Assembly (NCBI RefSeq): GCF_016028255.1
Contig: NZ_CP065707.1
Coordinates: forward strand, 1,007,001 to 1,071,000
Direction: 5' to 3'
Length of the DNA stretch: 64,000 nt
DNA from: Streptococcus oralis
GTDB lineage: Bacteria > Bacillota > Bacilli > Lactobacillales > Streptococcaceae
In this document: positions 19,204-27,523 of the stretch, piece after piece
Numbering within the stretch: the stretch's first letter is position 1
How the letters are laid out: each line of letters starts with the position of its first letter
Notes under the pieces: model-generated
Databases searched by the model: none
What the model was told of the DNA's origin: nothing
What the model saw: only the letters and a program-made list of their open reading frames with translations
Program-made: the position numbers and the translations under genes

Positions 19204-19258
19204 TGAACTGCGCCACAAAAGTTAGGTTTTTTCTGTCTAACTTTTGGGGTGCAGTTCA
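19204..19258. mobile_element. fused terminal inverted repeats of an IS3-family (IS150-group) element
   Basis: A 55-bp palindrome has GAACTGCGCCACAAAAGTT on the left and its near-inverse on the right (19 of 21 positions pair). The arm resembles streptococcal IS3-family ends of the TGAACTGCACCCCAAAAGTT type as I recall them. The arms are only about 10 bp apart, so all internal sequence is gone. It could now act as a hairpin terminator. Confidence 0.65.
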
Positions 19259-19300
19259 GAAGGGGTGTTTTTTCTATCGTTTTTTAGTGCTAAGACTACA

Positions 19301-19468
19301 CAAAAATGCCTTGTAAATCAAGGCTTTTTCCTGTTGTATTTAGATGCCCCCTACAGGGATTTGGAAAGGACTTTCATATTGAGAGCAATTAAAAATATTG
19401 AAATATAAGTGATTTTAGGTATTTTCAATGTCATGATTTAAAAATGGGACAAAAGTGGGGCAAAAACC
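19301..19468. repeat. attachment-site-like repeat B (tRNA-Lys 3' end copy plus arm)
   Basis: This is a second copy of the block at 17597-17776. It has the CCTTG/CAAGG hairpin, then TGCCCCCTACAGGGAT, which matches 16 nt of the real tRNA-Lys 3' end exactly. TGGGACAAAA and TGGGGCAAAA units follow at 19445-19465. It diverges from the tRNA immediately after the 16-nt core, as expected for an attL junction. Confidence 0.7.
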
Positions 19469-19914
19469 ATACAGATTCTAAACTGTATGGTTCTTTTTTT
19501 ATCTAACCAAGAAAGGTTAAAACTTATTAAAACACATGCAATCAACTGTTGAAAACTTTTTAGTCCGTGTAATATAAAAACAAGTAAAAAGTTGAACTAT
19601 AGGGAATATTGTGTCATAATAGGTAATAGATGAATAATTAATAGATTGGAAATAATGCTTTCTTACCTTAACAAGTTGAATTGGTTATACATTTTTTCGT
19701 CTCAATTGTACTTATCTCTCAAGTTTAGTTAATTTTTATTAGCTTTGTTTTCGAATCAATAAAACAAATTTTAGAAGTGCATAAGACAAGATGGTGACAT
19801 TACTACAGTCATTTCTAGTCACCATATGTTGCTGGCACAGGCTGTTTGTAGTGTTGGCTATTTACTAGTCAGTTTAATCGGAGTGTTTAATTTTTATTGT
19901 TGAAAGGTTTTTAT
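19469..19914. other. non-coding AT-rich stretch upstream of the HdeD-like fusion gene
   Basis: A hairpin CCATACAG ... CTGTATGG with a T-run at 19467-19498 looks like a terminator. Further on, GATGGTGAC and GTCACCAT at about 19790-19825 form a second inverted repeat. I see no gene. The 3' part must contain the promoter of the gene at 19915, but no clear -35/-10 pair stands out. Confidence 0.4.
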
Positions 19915-21204
19915 ATGGCGAAAATTCTATCTTTAGGTCTGACAGGTAAGAAATTACTTGCTCAGGGGTTCTTGTTTGTTCTGCTAGGTCTCATCTTGAT
20001 GGTCACGGGGACTTGGTTGCCAGTAACAGTTATTCGCCTGGTTCTGTTTTTAGCTTGGATAGCAACGGTCGTAGATTTGCTATTAAGAGTTTTCAAAAAA
20101 AGCCAGTCAACGGATACCTTGGGAGTTGCACTGGTTAAATTGTTAGTGCTGGGATATTTGCTAGGTTCTAATCTTGCGACTGATATACCGATTTATGTTC
20201 TGGCTCTTGTGATTGGAGTTTATCAGATTTTTGGGGCCACGATTAATCTTGTCACCTATGTTCTCTACCGTAAAAATAATATTCGACCTCGTTTTCGTCT
20301 CTTACTAGATGGTATTCTACTAGTTTTTCTTGGTGGAGCTAGTCTTTTGTCCTCTACGGGAAATTCTGTCTTTCAACTCTTTGTTTTAGGGGCTTATTTT
20401 TTCCTTTATGGTCTGTCCAATATCCGTGACGGTTTCTTATTTGAAGGGGAAATTGGGAAAAACCATCTCAAACGTCGCATTAGAATTAGCTTACCTATTG
20501 TCCTAGCCGCTCTCATCCCTGCAAGAACTTTAGCAAAAATTAACAAATTTATGCTGGAAAATGCTGATGAGGAAGAAGATATCCATCTTGGAATAGTGAA
20601 GTCTGGTAAGACAGCAGAGCTAGAAATTTTTGTTCATACAGCTGAGACCTCCCTGTTTTCAGCTATTGGTCATGTGGATATCTGCTATCAAGGCCGTGTT
20701 ATTTCTTATGGCAACTATGATCCGTCTTCTGAGACCTTATTTGGCATGGTAGGAGATGGTGTCTTATATTTCTGTGATCGTGACAAGTACATTGACCTAT
20801 GTAAACGTGAGAGTCAAAAAACGCTTTTTGGTTATGGGATAGATTTGACGCCTGAAATGGAAAAAGCAGTTCAGAAAAAGTTGGCTGAATTGAAACAACT
20901 GACGATTCCATGGGAGCCAAGTGCAGATAAAATCATGACAGGTGATGGTAAGGAAGACTACACCTACGCTTATAAAATCAGACATGAGACAGATGGGGAA
21001 CTTTATAAATTTATCAAATCTAAGTTTAAATCCTACTTTGTCTTATCTACAAACTGTGTGCTCTTGGCTGATACCATAGTCGGTCAGGCTGGCACCGATA
21101 TCCTCTCACCCAAAGGATTTATCGCTCCAGGAACTTACCAAGCCTACCTTAATCGAGAGTTTGAAAAACCAAATAGTATAGTCGTATCTAAACATGTTTA
21201 TTAA
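19915..21204 (+). CDS. HdeD-like membrane domain fused to a permuted papain-like (LRAT/NlpC-P60-type) domain
   Basis: The 429-residue protein has about six membrane segments in residues 15-200 resembling HdeD/DUF308 proteins. A soluble domain at about 225-420 follows. In that domain His253 lies in FSAIGHVDI and Cys381 in STNCVLLAD. The His-before-Cys order and the Asn-Cys motif recall circularly permuted NlpC/P60 (LRAT-like, YiiX-type) hydrolases. I chose ATG 19915 with GAAAGG 7 nt upstream. It sits 9 nt before an AI-2E-family permease in one operon. The enzymatic call is my reading of two motifs, not a family match I can verify. Confidence 0.6.
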   Translation: MAKILSLGLTGKKLLAQGFLFVLLGLILMVTGTWLPVTVIRLVLFLAWIATVVDLLLRVFKKSQSTDTLGVALVKLLVLGYLLGSNLATDIPIYVLALVIGVYQIFGATINLVTYVLYRKNNIRPRFRLLLDGILLVFLGGASLLSSTGNSVFQLFVLGAYFFLYGLSNIRDGFLFEGEIGKNHLKRRIRISLPIVLAALIPARTLAKINKFMLENADEEEDIHLGIVKSGKTAELEIFVHTAETSLFSAIGHVDICYQGRVISYGNYDPSSETLFGMVGDGVLYFCDRDKYIDLCKRESQKTLFGYGIDLTPEMEKAVQKKLAELKQLTIPWEPSADKIMTGDGKEDYTYAYKIRHETDGELYKFIKSKFKSYFVLSTNCVLLADTIVGQAGTDILSPKGFIAPGTYQAYLNREFEKPNSIVVSKHVY

Positions 21205-21213
21205 GGAGAATTT

Positions 21214-22302
21214 ATGAACTTAGTAAAAAAATACACCCCGTTAATACTTTTTATAGGGCTGGTTGCTCTTGTAATTCTGAATGCATCGAGCTTTATATCA
21301 GGAGCAATCTCTCTCTTTGATGTAATATCAACCTTGATTTATGGTGCTGTTATTGCTTTTGTGCTTAATGTTCCTATGAAAAAAATTGAACAGTACTTAG
21401 TTAAATTGAAGGTAAAGGCAGAGTTGCGTCGTCCGATTGCCATGGTACTTGTTTTCCTAGCTCTTATCTTAATCGTGATTGCTCTTTTGGTTTTGGTGCT
21501 GCCAACCCTAGCCCAGACTATTAGTCAGCTGGGAACAGTCCTTTCAACAGTCCTTACTCAACTTGGGAAATTGCTAGGCAGCTCGGAATTTGTAACCAAA
21601 GACATGTTGTCAACTATCGTATCAGGCATACAGGGACAATCTAGTTCTATTAGCCAAGCTTTGATAGGTTTTTTATCAGGTCTGACTAGTAATATCGGCA
21701 ATATTTTTTCAAGTTTGATGAATGCCTTTTTGATTATAGTCTTCACCTTTTTATTTTTATCCAGTAAGGAACATTTGGCAGCGATGACGAGTCGACTTCT
21801 AAAAGTTTTTCTTCCAGAGAAGGTGGTGATAAAGTTGACTTACATTGGACAAGTAGCACTAGAGACTTATGACCAATTTTTGATGAGTCAGCTGATTGAA
21901 GCAGTTATCATAGGAGTTATGATAGCGGTTGGTTACAGCGTGTTTGGGATACCCTATGGAGTAATGACAGGTATCTTTGCAGGAGTGCTATCGTTCATTC
22001 CTTATGTAGGGCCTATGATTGCTTGTGTTGTGGGAGCGATTTTTATCTTCACAGTGAGTCCTACTCAAGCCTTACTTTCTCTTCTTCTATATCAAGTTAT
22101 ACAGCTGATTGAAGGAAACCTTATTTATCCTAGAGTTGTAGGTCAGTCTATTGGTTTGCCAGCTATTTTCACGCTTGCGGCTGCTAGTATTGGAGGGAAT
22201 CTTTTCGGACTACTTGGAATGATATTCTTTACCCCCGTATTTGCTGTTATCTATCGACTGGTTAAAGAATTTGTCGTTGCAAAGGAAAATCAGGTAGATT
22301 AA
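21214..22302 (+). CDS. AI-2E family transporter (PerM/TqsA-like permease)
   Basis: The 362-residue protein has about eight membrane segments and the family's C-terminal signature region, here GIPYGVMTGIFAGVLSFIPY followed by VGPMIA and QLIEGNLIYPRVVG. The family includes TqsA, proposed to export autoinducer-2, and antiporters, so the transported molecule is uncertain. It follows the HdeD-like fusion gene by 9 nt with a GGAG site, so the two form an operon that ends at a terminator at 22330. Confidence 0.88.
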   Translation: MNLVKKYTPLILFIGLVALVILNASSFISGAISLFDVISTLIYGAVIAFVLNVPMKKIEQYLVKLKVKAELRRPIAMVLVFLALILIVIALLVLVLPTLAQTISQLGTVLSTVLTQLGKLLGSSEFVTKDMLSTIVSGIQGQSSSISQALIGFLSGLTSNIGNIFSSLMNAFLIIVFTFLFLSSKEHLAAMTSRLLKVFLPEKVVIKLTYIGQVALETYDQFLMSQLIEAVIIGVMIAVGYSVFGIPYGVMTGIFAGVLSFIPYVGPMIACVVGAIFIFTVSPTQALLSLLLYQVIQLIEGNLIYPRVVGQSIGLPAIFTLAAASIGGNLFGLLGMIFFTPVFAVIYRLVKEFVVAKENQVD

Positions 22303-22329
22303 GAAAAACTAAATTTAATAAGATATACT

Positions 22330-22364
22330 GAGAAGAGAGTGAGAGATTCTCTTCTCTTTTATTT
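22330..22364 (+). terminator. terminator after the AI-2E permease gene
   Basis: GAGAAGAG (22330-22337) and CTCTTCTC (22349-22356) form a hairpin followed by a T-rich tail. Confidence 0.8.
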
Positions 22365-22398
22365 TTAAATACTTTTCTACAAAAAGCTATTAGACGTT

Positions 22399-22423
22399 AA
22401 AAAAAGCCTTGGTTTCAAGGCTT
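22399..22423 (-). terminator. terminator of the tRNA-Lys-like copy
   Basis: AAGCCTTG/CAAGGCTT hairpin with a loop of four; on the minus strand it ends in a T-run directly after the tRNA-like gene. The same hairpin appears beside each of the tRNA-Lys copies in this strip. Confidence 0.65.
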
Positions 22424-22442
22424 ATTTCTGTTGATTTAGATG

Positions 22443-22515
22443 TGCCCCCTGCAGGGCTCGAACCTGCGCCCCATAGCTTAAGAGTCTACTGCTCTACCAA
22501 CTGAGCTAAGGAGGC
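22443..22515 (-). tRNA. diverged tRNA-Lys(CUU) copy
   Basis: Read on the minus strand this 73-nt gene has intact acceptor, D and T stems and anticodon CUU in loop CUCUUAA. The anticodon stem is GUAGA/GCUAU, with an A-G mismatch next to the loop, unlike the clean stem of the copy at 23420-23492. It may be a working second tRNA-Lys, or a copy carried in with an integrated element and now decaying. Confidence 0.75.
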
Positions 22516-22577
22516 AACAGAAAAAGCTGAGAATGTAACTTCCCAGCTATTTTAATATGCCCAAAATGGCAGCTAGA

Positions 22578-23093
22578 TTATTTACGAAAGGCATCAAGGA
22601 TATAGGTGAAACCAACAATTAAAAATGCAAAGGCAACGACATAAACGACAAAGACACTTGTAGCTACTGGATTGAACAAAATCACTAGACCTAGTAAAAA
22701 TGCAAGCAACGCTATCCACATGATATGGTTGCCAATAATAGGGAAAATCAATCCCAGACGATTGCCTTTAAAGAAAGCTATAATGGCTTCTACAATTAAC
22801 CAAATTCCTAAAATAGTTGGAATGACAACTGGCAGCGTCACAAAGCCATAGGCAACGAGGTAAAGAGCTAAGAGAAGATTAACAATCCCTTGGAAAAGAT
22901 GAGCTGGTGAGCGAAGCTCTTTTGGTACAGAGAAATAGCCTAAAATAGCTGCTATAGAAGAAACCAGTAAACCAAATGCAATCCACCAGCTGTAAGCAAC
23001 AAGATTAGCTACTGGGTTTGTAAATAGGAAAAGTCCTAAAAGGACAAAAACAACTCCTGCAAGGAATAGCAGTAAACGATTAGAAAATTTCAT
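22578..23093 (-). CDS. HdeD/DUF308 family membrane protein
   Basis: The 171-residue protein consists of about six hydrophobic segments arranged as three similar pairs, with the DUF308-type motif GIWLIVEAIIAFFKGNR in the middle. HdeD protects enterics from acid stress; in Firmicutes the role is unknown. The start follows GGGGG on the minus strand. It is the second HdeD-like gene in this strip, after the N-terminal half of the protein at 19915. It lies between the two tRNA-Lys copies. Confidence 0.8.
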   Translation of the reverse strand: MKFSNRLLLFLAGVVFVLLGLFLFTNPVANLVAYSWWIAFGLLVSSIAAILGYFSVPKELRSPAHLFQGIVNLLLALYLVAYGFVTLPVVIPTILGIWLIVEAIIAFFKGNRLGLIFPIIGNHIMWIALLAFLLGLVILFNPVATSVFVVYVVAFAFLIVGFTYILDAFRK

Positions 23094-23210
23094 TTCAATA
23101 CCCCCTATATAGTATAGTATAGTTTGATAATAAAAATATTATACACCTTTTTAGAGGAAATGTCAATAAACAAAATGGAAAATTTGGAAGTTTCAGTTTT
23201 TATCATTTTG

Positions 23211-23244
23211 AAAATAAAAAGAGAAGATAAAATTTGTCTTCTCT
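23211..23244 (-). terminator. minus-strand terminator in the gap between HdeD and tRNA-Lys
   Basis: AGAGAAGA (23220-23227) and TCTTCTCT (23237-23244) form a hairpin that, on the minus strand, is followed by a T-rich run. The rest of 23094-23335 shows no supportable gene. The hairpin may end a lost gene, or stop read-through from the tRNA-Lys side. Confidence 0.6.
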
Positions 23245-23335
23245 ACATGAAAATATTGTATGGCATCAAAGCAAAAGTAACTGGCTTTACACTATTTGTT
23301 AAGATGTAATTTGATTCAAAAAGAAAAGATAGATT

Positions 23336-23419
23336 TAAAAGTGGGGCAAATGATGGAGCAAATCAGTTATAGACAAGCAAAAAAGCCTTGAAATTAAGGC
23401 TTTTTCCTGTTGTATTTAG
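23336..23419. repeat. attachment-site-like repeat D (arm sites next to tRNA-Lys)
   Basis: TGGGGCAAA and TGGAGCAAA units at about 23342-23362 precede the AAGCCTTG/CAAGGCTT-type hairpin (23385-23407), which ends at the 3' end of intact tRNA-Lys. The arm repeats are on the left of the core here but on the right in repeats A and B. That is the arrangement expected of an attR facing two attL sites. The hairpin is also the likely tRNA terminator. Confidence 0.65.
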
Positions 23420-23492
23420 TGCCCCCTACAGGGATCGAACCTGTGACCCACGGATTAAGAGTCCGCTGCTCTGCCAGCTGAGCTAAGGAGGC
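23420..23492 (-). tRNA. tRNA-Lys(CUU)
   Basis: The 73-nt cloverleaf has acceptor GCCUCCU/AGGGGGC, anticodon stem GCGGA/UCCGU, loop CUCUUAA with anticodon CUU, and T-stem ACAGG/CCUGU. All stems pair. CCA is not encoded. Its 3' half is the apparent attachment core duplicated at 17640 and 19344. Confidence 0.95.
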
Positions 23493-23501
23493 AAAGAAAA
23501 A

Positions 23502-23684
23502 GCTGTATTGGTGCCGAATCTTCACGGTTTGTATTGAACCCGCGCAATTAAGCAGGTGGGCAACTCGCTCTAACTGAAGCTGTTTCCGTGTGAGACGGCT
23601 TACATGCTGTTAGAAGACTTTTGTTTCCCTAATAATACAAAAAATAGTCGGTCAACACTTAAGTGTGAAGTCGTACACCACAGC
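23502..23684 (-). ncRNA. ssrS: probable 6S RNA
   Basis: A 183-nt stretch on the minus strand has ends that pair as GCUGU and GGUG against CACC and ACAGC, with a 3-nt bulge. The interior is two partly paired strands with an open centre, as in 6S RNA, which binds sigma-A RNA polymerase. It lies between rarA and tRNA-Lys on the same strand, and 6S genes near rarA are known in Firmicutes. I cannot run a covariance model, so this rests on shape and location. Confidence 0.65.
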
Positions 23685-23756
23685 GTTTCTATGTTTATAT
23701 GATACCACTTTTTTTAAAAAATTCAAGAGGAAAATTTATTTTTTTTGAAAAGGATT

Positions 23757-25028
23757 TCACAAGTTTCTTAATTTATCAATGGTTTCCTTACGTTGGGCTA
23801 AGGCCCGTTCGTACTTGCCAGTTTCCTCTGGTGAAAAGTAGCTATGATTGCGAATCTTTTCTGGCAAGTAGTCTTGTTTGACCCAGTGTCCAGGATAGTT
23901 GTGTGGATAGAGATAGTTTTGAGCGTTGCCCAATTCCTTGCTACCACTATAATGTCCATCACGCAGATGTCGTGGAATGGGCAAATGCCCTGATGTTTTG
24001 AGGTCAGCAAGAGCCTTGTCCATAGCCACATAGGCTGAGTTGGATTTTGGAGAAAGGGCCAAATCAATCACGATATTGGCAATGAGAATGCGAGCTTCTG
24101 GGAAACCAATTCTTTGTGCAGCATCTAGAGCAGTTACGGTATGAATCTGGGCTTCAGGATTGGCCAAACCAATATCCTCATAGGCAATCACAGTCAAACG
24201 ACGAGCGAGACTAGGCAGATCCCCAGCTTCAATCAAGCGGGCTGCGTAATGAAGACTGGCATCCACATCCGAGCCGCGGATGGACTTTTGCAGGGCTGAG
24301 AGGACATCATAGTGGCCATCCCCATCCTTGTCCATAGTTATATAGCTCCTTTGCAGACTGTTCTCCATGATATCAAGAGTGATATGGCGGATGCCCTTAT
24401 CATTTTCAGGGGTAGAGAGAACAGCCAAGTCAAGTGAGTTGAAGGCAGAGCGAAGATCTCCGTTTGTAGAGGTTGCGATGAAATCCAGCGCCTCCTCATC
24501 TAGCTCTACTGGAAAATCAAAACCACGCTCAGGGTTACTTAGAGCTATCTGAATCGCTTCTTTGACATCTTGATTGGACAGAGGTTCCAACTCAAAAATC
24601 TGAACACGGCTACGGATGGCAGGAGTGACAGAAAAGAAGGGATTTTCAGTCGTAGCCCCAATCATGATGACAAGTCCACTTTCCAAGAGAGGAAGGAGAA
24701 AGTCTTGCTTGGTTTTGTCAAGACGATGAATCTCGTCTAGTAGCAGTACAAGGCCACCTGAGAATTTAGCTTCTTCAGCAATCTCTTGGAGCCGTTTTTT
24801 ACTATCAACAGTGGCATTGAAGGTCCGAAAGGCATACTTGGTTGTTCCAGCGATGGCAGAGGCGATACTGGTTTTGCCGATTCCTGGAGGTCCGTAGAGA
24901 ATCATGGAAGACAGACGATTGGCTTCCACCATACGACGGATAATTTTTCCAGGTCCTACCAGATGCTTTTGACCGATGACTTGGTCGATAGTTTTAGGGC
25001 GCATGCGAAGCGCGAGATTGTCTGGCAT
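23757..25028 (-). CDS. rarA: replication-associated recombination protein A (MgsA/RarA AAA+ ATPase)
   Basis: The 423-residue AAA+ protein acts at stalled replication forks. Walker A GPPGIGKTS lies at about residue 46, Walker B LVLLLDEIHRLDK at about 95, sensor 1 GATTENP at about 125, and the C-terminal tetramerisation region carries RHLRDGHYSGSKELG. I chose ATG 25028, with AGAAAGGA 6 nt upstream; an in-frame ATG at 25046 would place that site inside the gene. It reads toward the probable 6S RNA. Confidence 0.95.
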   Translation of the reverse strand: MPDNLALRMRPKTIDQVIGQKHLVGPGKIIRRMVEANRLSSMILYGPPGIGKTSIASAIAGTTKYAFRTFNATVDSKKRLQEIAEEAKFSGGLVLLLDEIHRLDKTKQDFLLPLLESGLVIMIGATTENPFFSVTPAIRSRVQIFELEPLSNQDVKEAIQIALSNPERGFDFPVELDEEALDFIATSTNGDLRSAFNSLDLAVLSTPENDKGIRHITLDIMENSLQRSYITMDKDGDGHYDVLSALQKSIRGSDVDASLHYAARLIEAGDLPSLARRLTVIAYEDIGLANPEAQIHTVTALDAAQRIGFPEARILIANIVIDLALSPKSNSAYVAMDKALADLKTSGHLPIPRHLRDGHYSGSKELGNAQNYLYPHNYPGHWVKQDYLPEKIRNHSYFSPEETGKYERALAQRKETIDKLRNL

Positions 25029-25143
25029 AGCAGTCCTTTCTAACATGGATTTTCTGATGTATATGTGGTAAGATGGTAGTATCTATTTTAGCATATTTCC
25101 GAGCAATCGGGGCGATTAAAGAGTCGCATAGAAAGAGGACAAA

Positions 25144-25614
25144 ATGGCAACATACGGATTTTTAGATGTTTTAGAGGAAGAATTGGACAAGAACTTTCCT
25201 TTTGACTATGAGATTAGCTGGGACAAGCGCAACCACGCGGTTGAAGTGAGTTTTCTCTTGGAAGCGCAAAACGCTACAGGTGTGGAGATGGTGGATGAAG
25301 ACGGAGAGGTTTCTTCGGATGATATTCTCTTTGAAGAAGCAGTGCTTTTTTACAATCCTGCTAAGTCAACAGTTAATGCAGAAGATTATTTGGCTGTCAT
25401 TCCTTATCTGCCTAAAAAAGGATTTTCTCGCGAGTTTTTAGCTTATTTTGCCCTTTTCCTGAAAGATACTGCCGAGGTTGGGCTGGATGCCCTCATGGAC
25501 TTTTTGGAAGACCCAGAAGCAGAAGAATTTGTCATGGAATGGAACCAAGAAGTCTTTGAAGAAGGAAAAGTCGGCTTGGAAGAAGGAGAATTTTATCCTT
25601 ATCCGAGATATTAG
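25144..25614 (+). CDS. DUF3013 family protein
   Basis: The 156-residue soluble, strongly acidic protein matches DUF3013, a family largely confined to streptococci and lactococci and of unknown function. The start MATYGFLDVLEEELDKNFPF is characteristic. It has no signal peptide or membrane segment. It is divergent from rarA and precedes the M50-like gene by 19 nt, probably in one transcript running to prmA-rsmE. Confidence 0.8.
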   Translation: MATYGFLDVLEEELDKNFPFDYEISWDKRNHAVEVSFLLEAQNATGVEMVDEDGEVSSDDILFEEAVLFYNPAKSTVNAEDYLAVIPYLPKKGFSREFLAYFALFLKDTAEVGLDALMDFLEDPEAEEFVMEWNQEVFEEGKVGLEEGEFYPYPRY

Positions 25615-25633
25615 AGACTAGGGGAGAAAGTAT

Positions 25634-26695
25634 ATGAAGAAAATAGGCTTGTCTTTTATTTCTGGTATGTCCTTTGTTTTTTTGATGCTGGGATTTGTTT
25701 TTGGGACGATTGCCTTTAAAGAGCTAGGTTTCTCGTTAGTCTTTGTTCCAGGCTATCTATTTACTTTTCTCAGCATTTATCTGATATTTATCCTTCATGA
25801 GCTAGGTCATGCATTTTGCGGTTACCTGACAGGCTATCGCCTGGTGGCTTTTGGATTAGGAAATTTTCTTTTGACCAAAAAGTCAGGCAAGTTTCATCTT
25901 AGTCGAACAGCTGTTCTGAAAAATGTTGGCGCTCAGTATATTGGATTAAAAGAAGATGAAAGCGATCAAAGAATCATCCTGATGCTTTCAGGAGGCTTGA
26001 TGGTTCATCTTGGCTTGATTTTATTGGCGCTATTGTATGGAATTTTGACAGCTAACTGGTATTTTGCAGCTACTTGGATTTGTCTAAATCTATCTTTTCT
26101 TCTCATCAATGCTAAGCCAGTTGGGATTACCGATGGAGCGAAAATCTGGGAATTGCTACAACATCCTGGAAATACGAAATACGCCTACTCGGTGTTGAGG
26201 CATTCTGCTCAGACCTTGCTAGCTCCTCAAGAATATGATTTGAAAGACTTTATCATGCCTATTGCTGAGGATGTGAGAGGGAGTTTTGCAGAAAGCATTC
26301 AGATTTTCCAGGGACTAGTTTTCATATTCGATGGTCAGATAGAGACTGCCAAGAAACACTTTCAGTTTTTATTAGATAAAACAGACAATCCGATGTCTCA
26401 AACTCTTTCCCAATTATACCTTCTTCAAATTGCCTTGCTTGAAAGGGATCATGAGAAAGCAGAGGAATATGCAAGCAATCGAGGAGTCAAGTCCTTCTTA
26501 TCTCTAAAAATGGCAGATACGCAGATAATGCAAGCATGGTATCAATTTCTGGTAAAGAAAGATAGGGATCAGACTGACAAGGCTATAAAAATTGCTAGAA
26601 AAAACATGGTGACTAGCCGTTTGGTGCGGGATGAGAAACGTTATTATGAAAACTGGTTAGCAGAGTTGGAGAAAGAATTATCCGAAGGAGTCTGA
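25634..26695 (+). CDS. M50-like (site-2 protease fold) membrane peptidase
   Basis: The 353-residue protein has membrane segments in the first 165 residues with the zinc motif HELGHAF at about residue 55 and an intramembrane DGAKIWEL near 168, the position of the third zinc ligand in M50 peptidases. The C-terminal 180 residues are soluble and helical, like TPR repeats. Substrate is unknown. It ends 1 nt before the NUDIX gene, so the two are co-transcribed. Confidence 0.75.
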   Translation: MKKIGLSFISGMSFVFLMLGFVFGTIAFKELGFSLVFVPGYLFTFLSIYLIFILHELGHAFCGYLTGYRLVAFGLGNFLLTKKSGKFHLSRTAVLKNVGAQYIGLKEDESDQRIILMLSGGLMVHLGLILLALLYGILTANWYFAATWICLNLSFLLINAKPVGITDGAKIWELLQHPGNTKYAYSVLRHSAQTLLAPQEYDLKDFIMPIAEDVRGSFAESIQIFQGLVFIFDGQIETAKKHFQFLLDKTDNPMSQTLSQLYLLQIALLERDHEKAEEYASNRGVKSFLSLKMADTQIMQAWYQFLVKKDRDQTDKAIKIARKNMVTSRLVRDEKRYYENWLAELEKELSEGV

Positions 26696-26696
26696 T

Positions 26697-27125
26697 ATGG
26701 AAATAGAAATTTCTGATTTTACAGGTTGCAAAATTGCCCTGTTTTGTGAGGATAGGATTTTAACTATCTTGCGTGATGATAAGGAAAACATTCCATACCC
26801 TAATACATGGGAATTGCCAGGTGGCGGGCGAGAAGGCGATGAAAGTCCTTTTGAGTGCGCGGCGCGTGAAGTTTATGAAGAACTGGGAATTCATCTGACT
26901 GAAGATTGCCTGCTTTGGAGTAAGGTGTATCCAAGTATGCTTTTTGAGGGGAAGGAATCCGTCTTTCTAGTTGGGAAGTTGGCTCAGGAACAGTTTGACA
27001 GTATCGTCTTTGGTAACGAAGGGCAGGGCTACAAGTTGATGAGCATTGAGGAATTTCTTGGCTCAGATAAGGTTGTACCCCAGTTGCAGGATAGAGTGAG
27101 GGATTATATGGAGGAAGTAAAATGA
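26697..27125 (+). CDS. NUDIX hydrolase
   Basis: The 142-residue single NUDIX domain has a complete box, GGGREGDESPFECAAREVYE then ELGI, at about residues 42-65, with all metal-binding glutamates. Substrates range from oxidised nucleotides to nucleotide sugars, and the box does not tell which. It overlaps the next gene by 4 nt. Confidence 0.88.
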   Translation: MEIEISDFTGCKIALFCEDRILTILRDDKENIPYPNTWELPGGGREGDESPFECAAREVYEELGIHLTEDCLLWSKVYPSMLFEGKESVFLVGKLAQEQFDSIVFGNEGQGYKLMSIEEFLGSDKVVPQLQDRVRDYMEEVK

Positions 27126-27523
27126 TTTTTGCAATTGCAACAACGACGTTAAATAAGGAAGTTAAACGCAAACTAAAAACTGGACAATATTCTAGAGAAG
27201 AAGCTACATTCATCTATATGGAATATTTAAAGTTAAAGAAGCAGAGAGAAGGTGGTACGAAAGTAGCTGGGATTTCTATGGCTGTTATCTGGGGGCTGCT
27301 GTATGTTCTGTCTTTACAAGGTGAGAATAATCAAACACTTTCATTTTCAGAATATTTTTTGTTTCTGATACTGTTTGAAGGAATTGTTCTATTTGTTTAT
27401 TATCTTACGTTTGGTATTTTTAAACAGCAGATTCATAGCGCAATGAAAGAACACTACACAGATGTGATTGAGGAATTCAAGAAAAATAAGGAAGATTCAA
27501 AATGGAAACATGGCAAGAGTTAA
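27122..27523 (+). CDS. small membrane protein of unknown family
   Basis: I do not recognise this 133-residue protein. Two hydrophobic segments lie near residues 49-64 and 78-100, between a basic N-terminal region and a charged, lysine-rich tail. It overlaps the NUDIX gene by 4 nt and prmA by 22 nt, so it is certainly translated within the operon. The tight packing suggests stable inheritance with prmA. Confidence 0.75.
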   Translation: MIFAIATTTLNKEVKRKLKTGQYSREEATFIYMEYLKLKKQREGGTKVAGISMAVIWGLLYVLSLQGENNQTLSFSEYFLFLILFEGIVLFVYYLTFGIFKQQIHSAMKEHYTDVIEEFKKNKEDSKWKHGKS

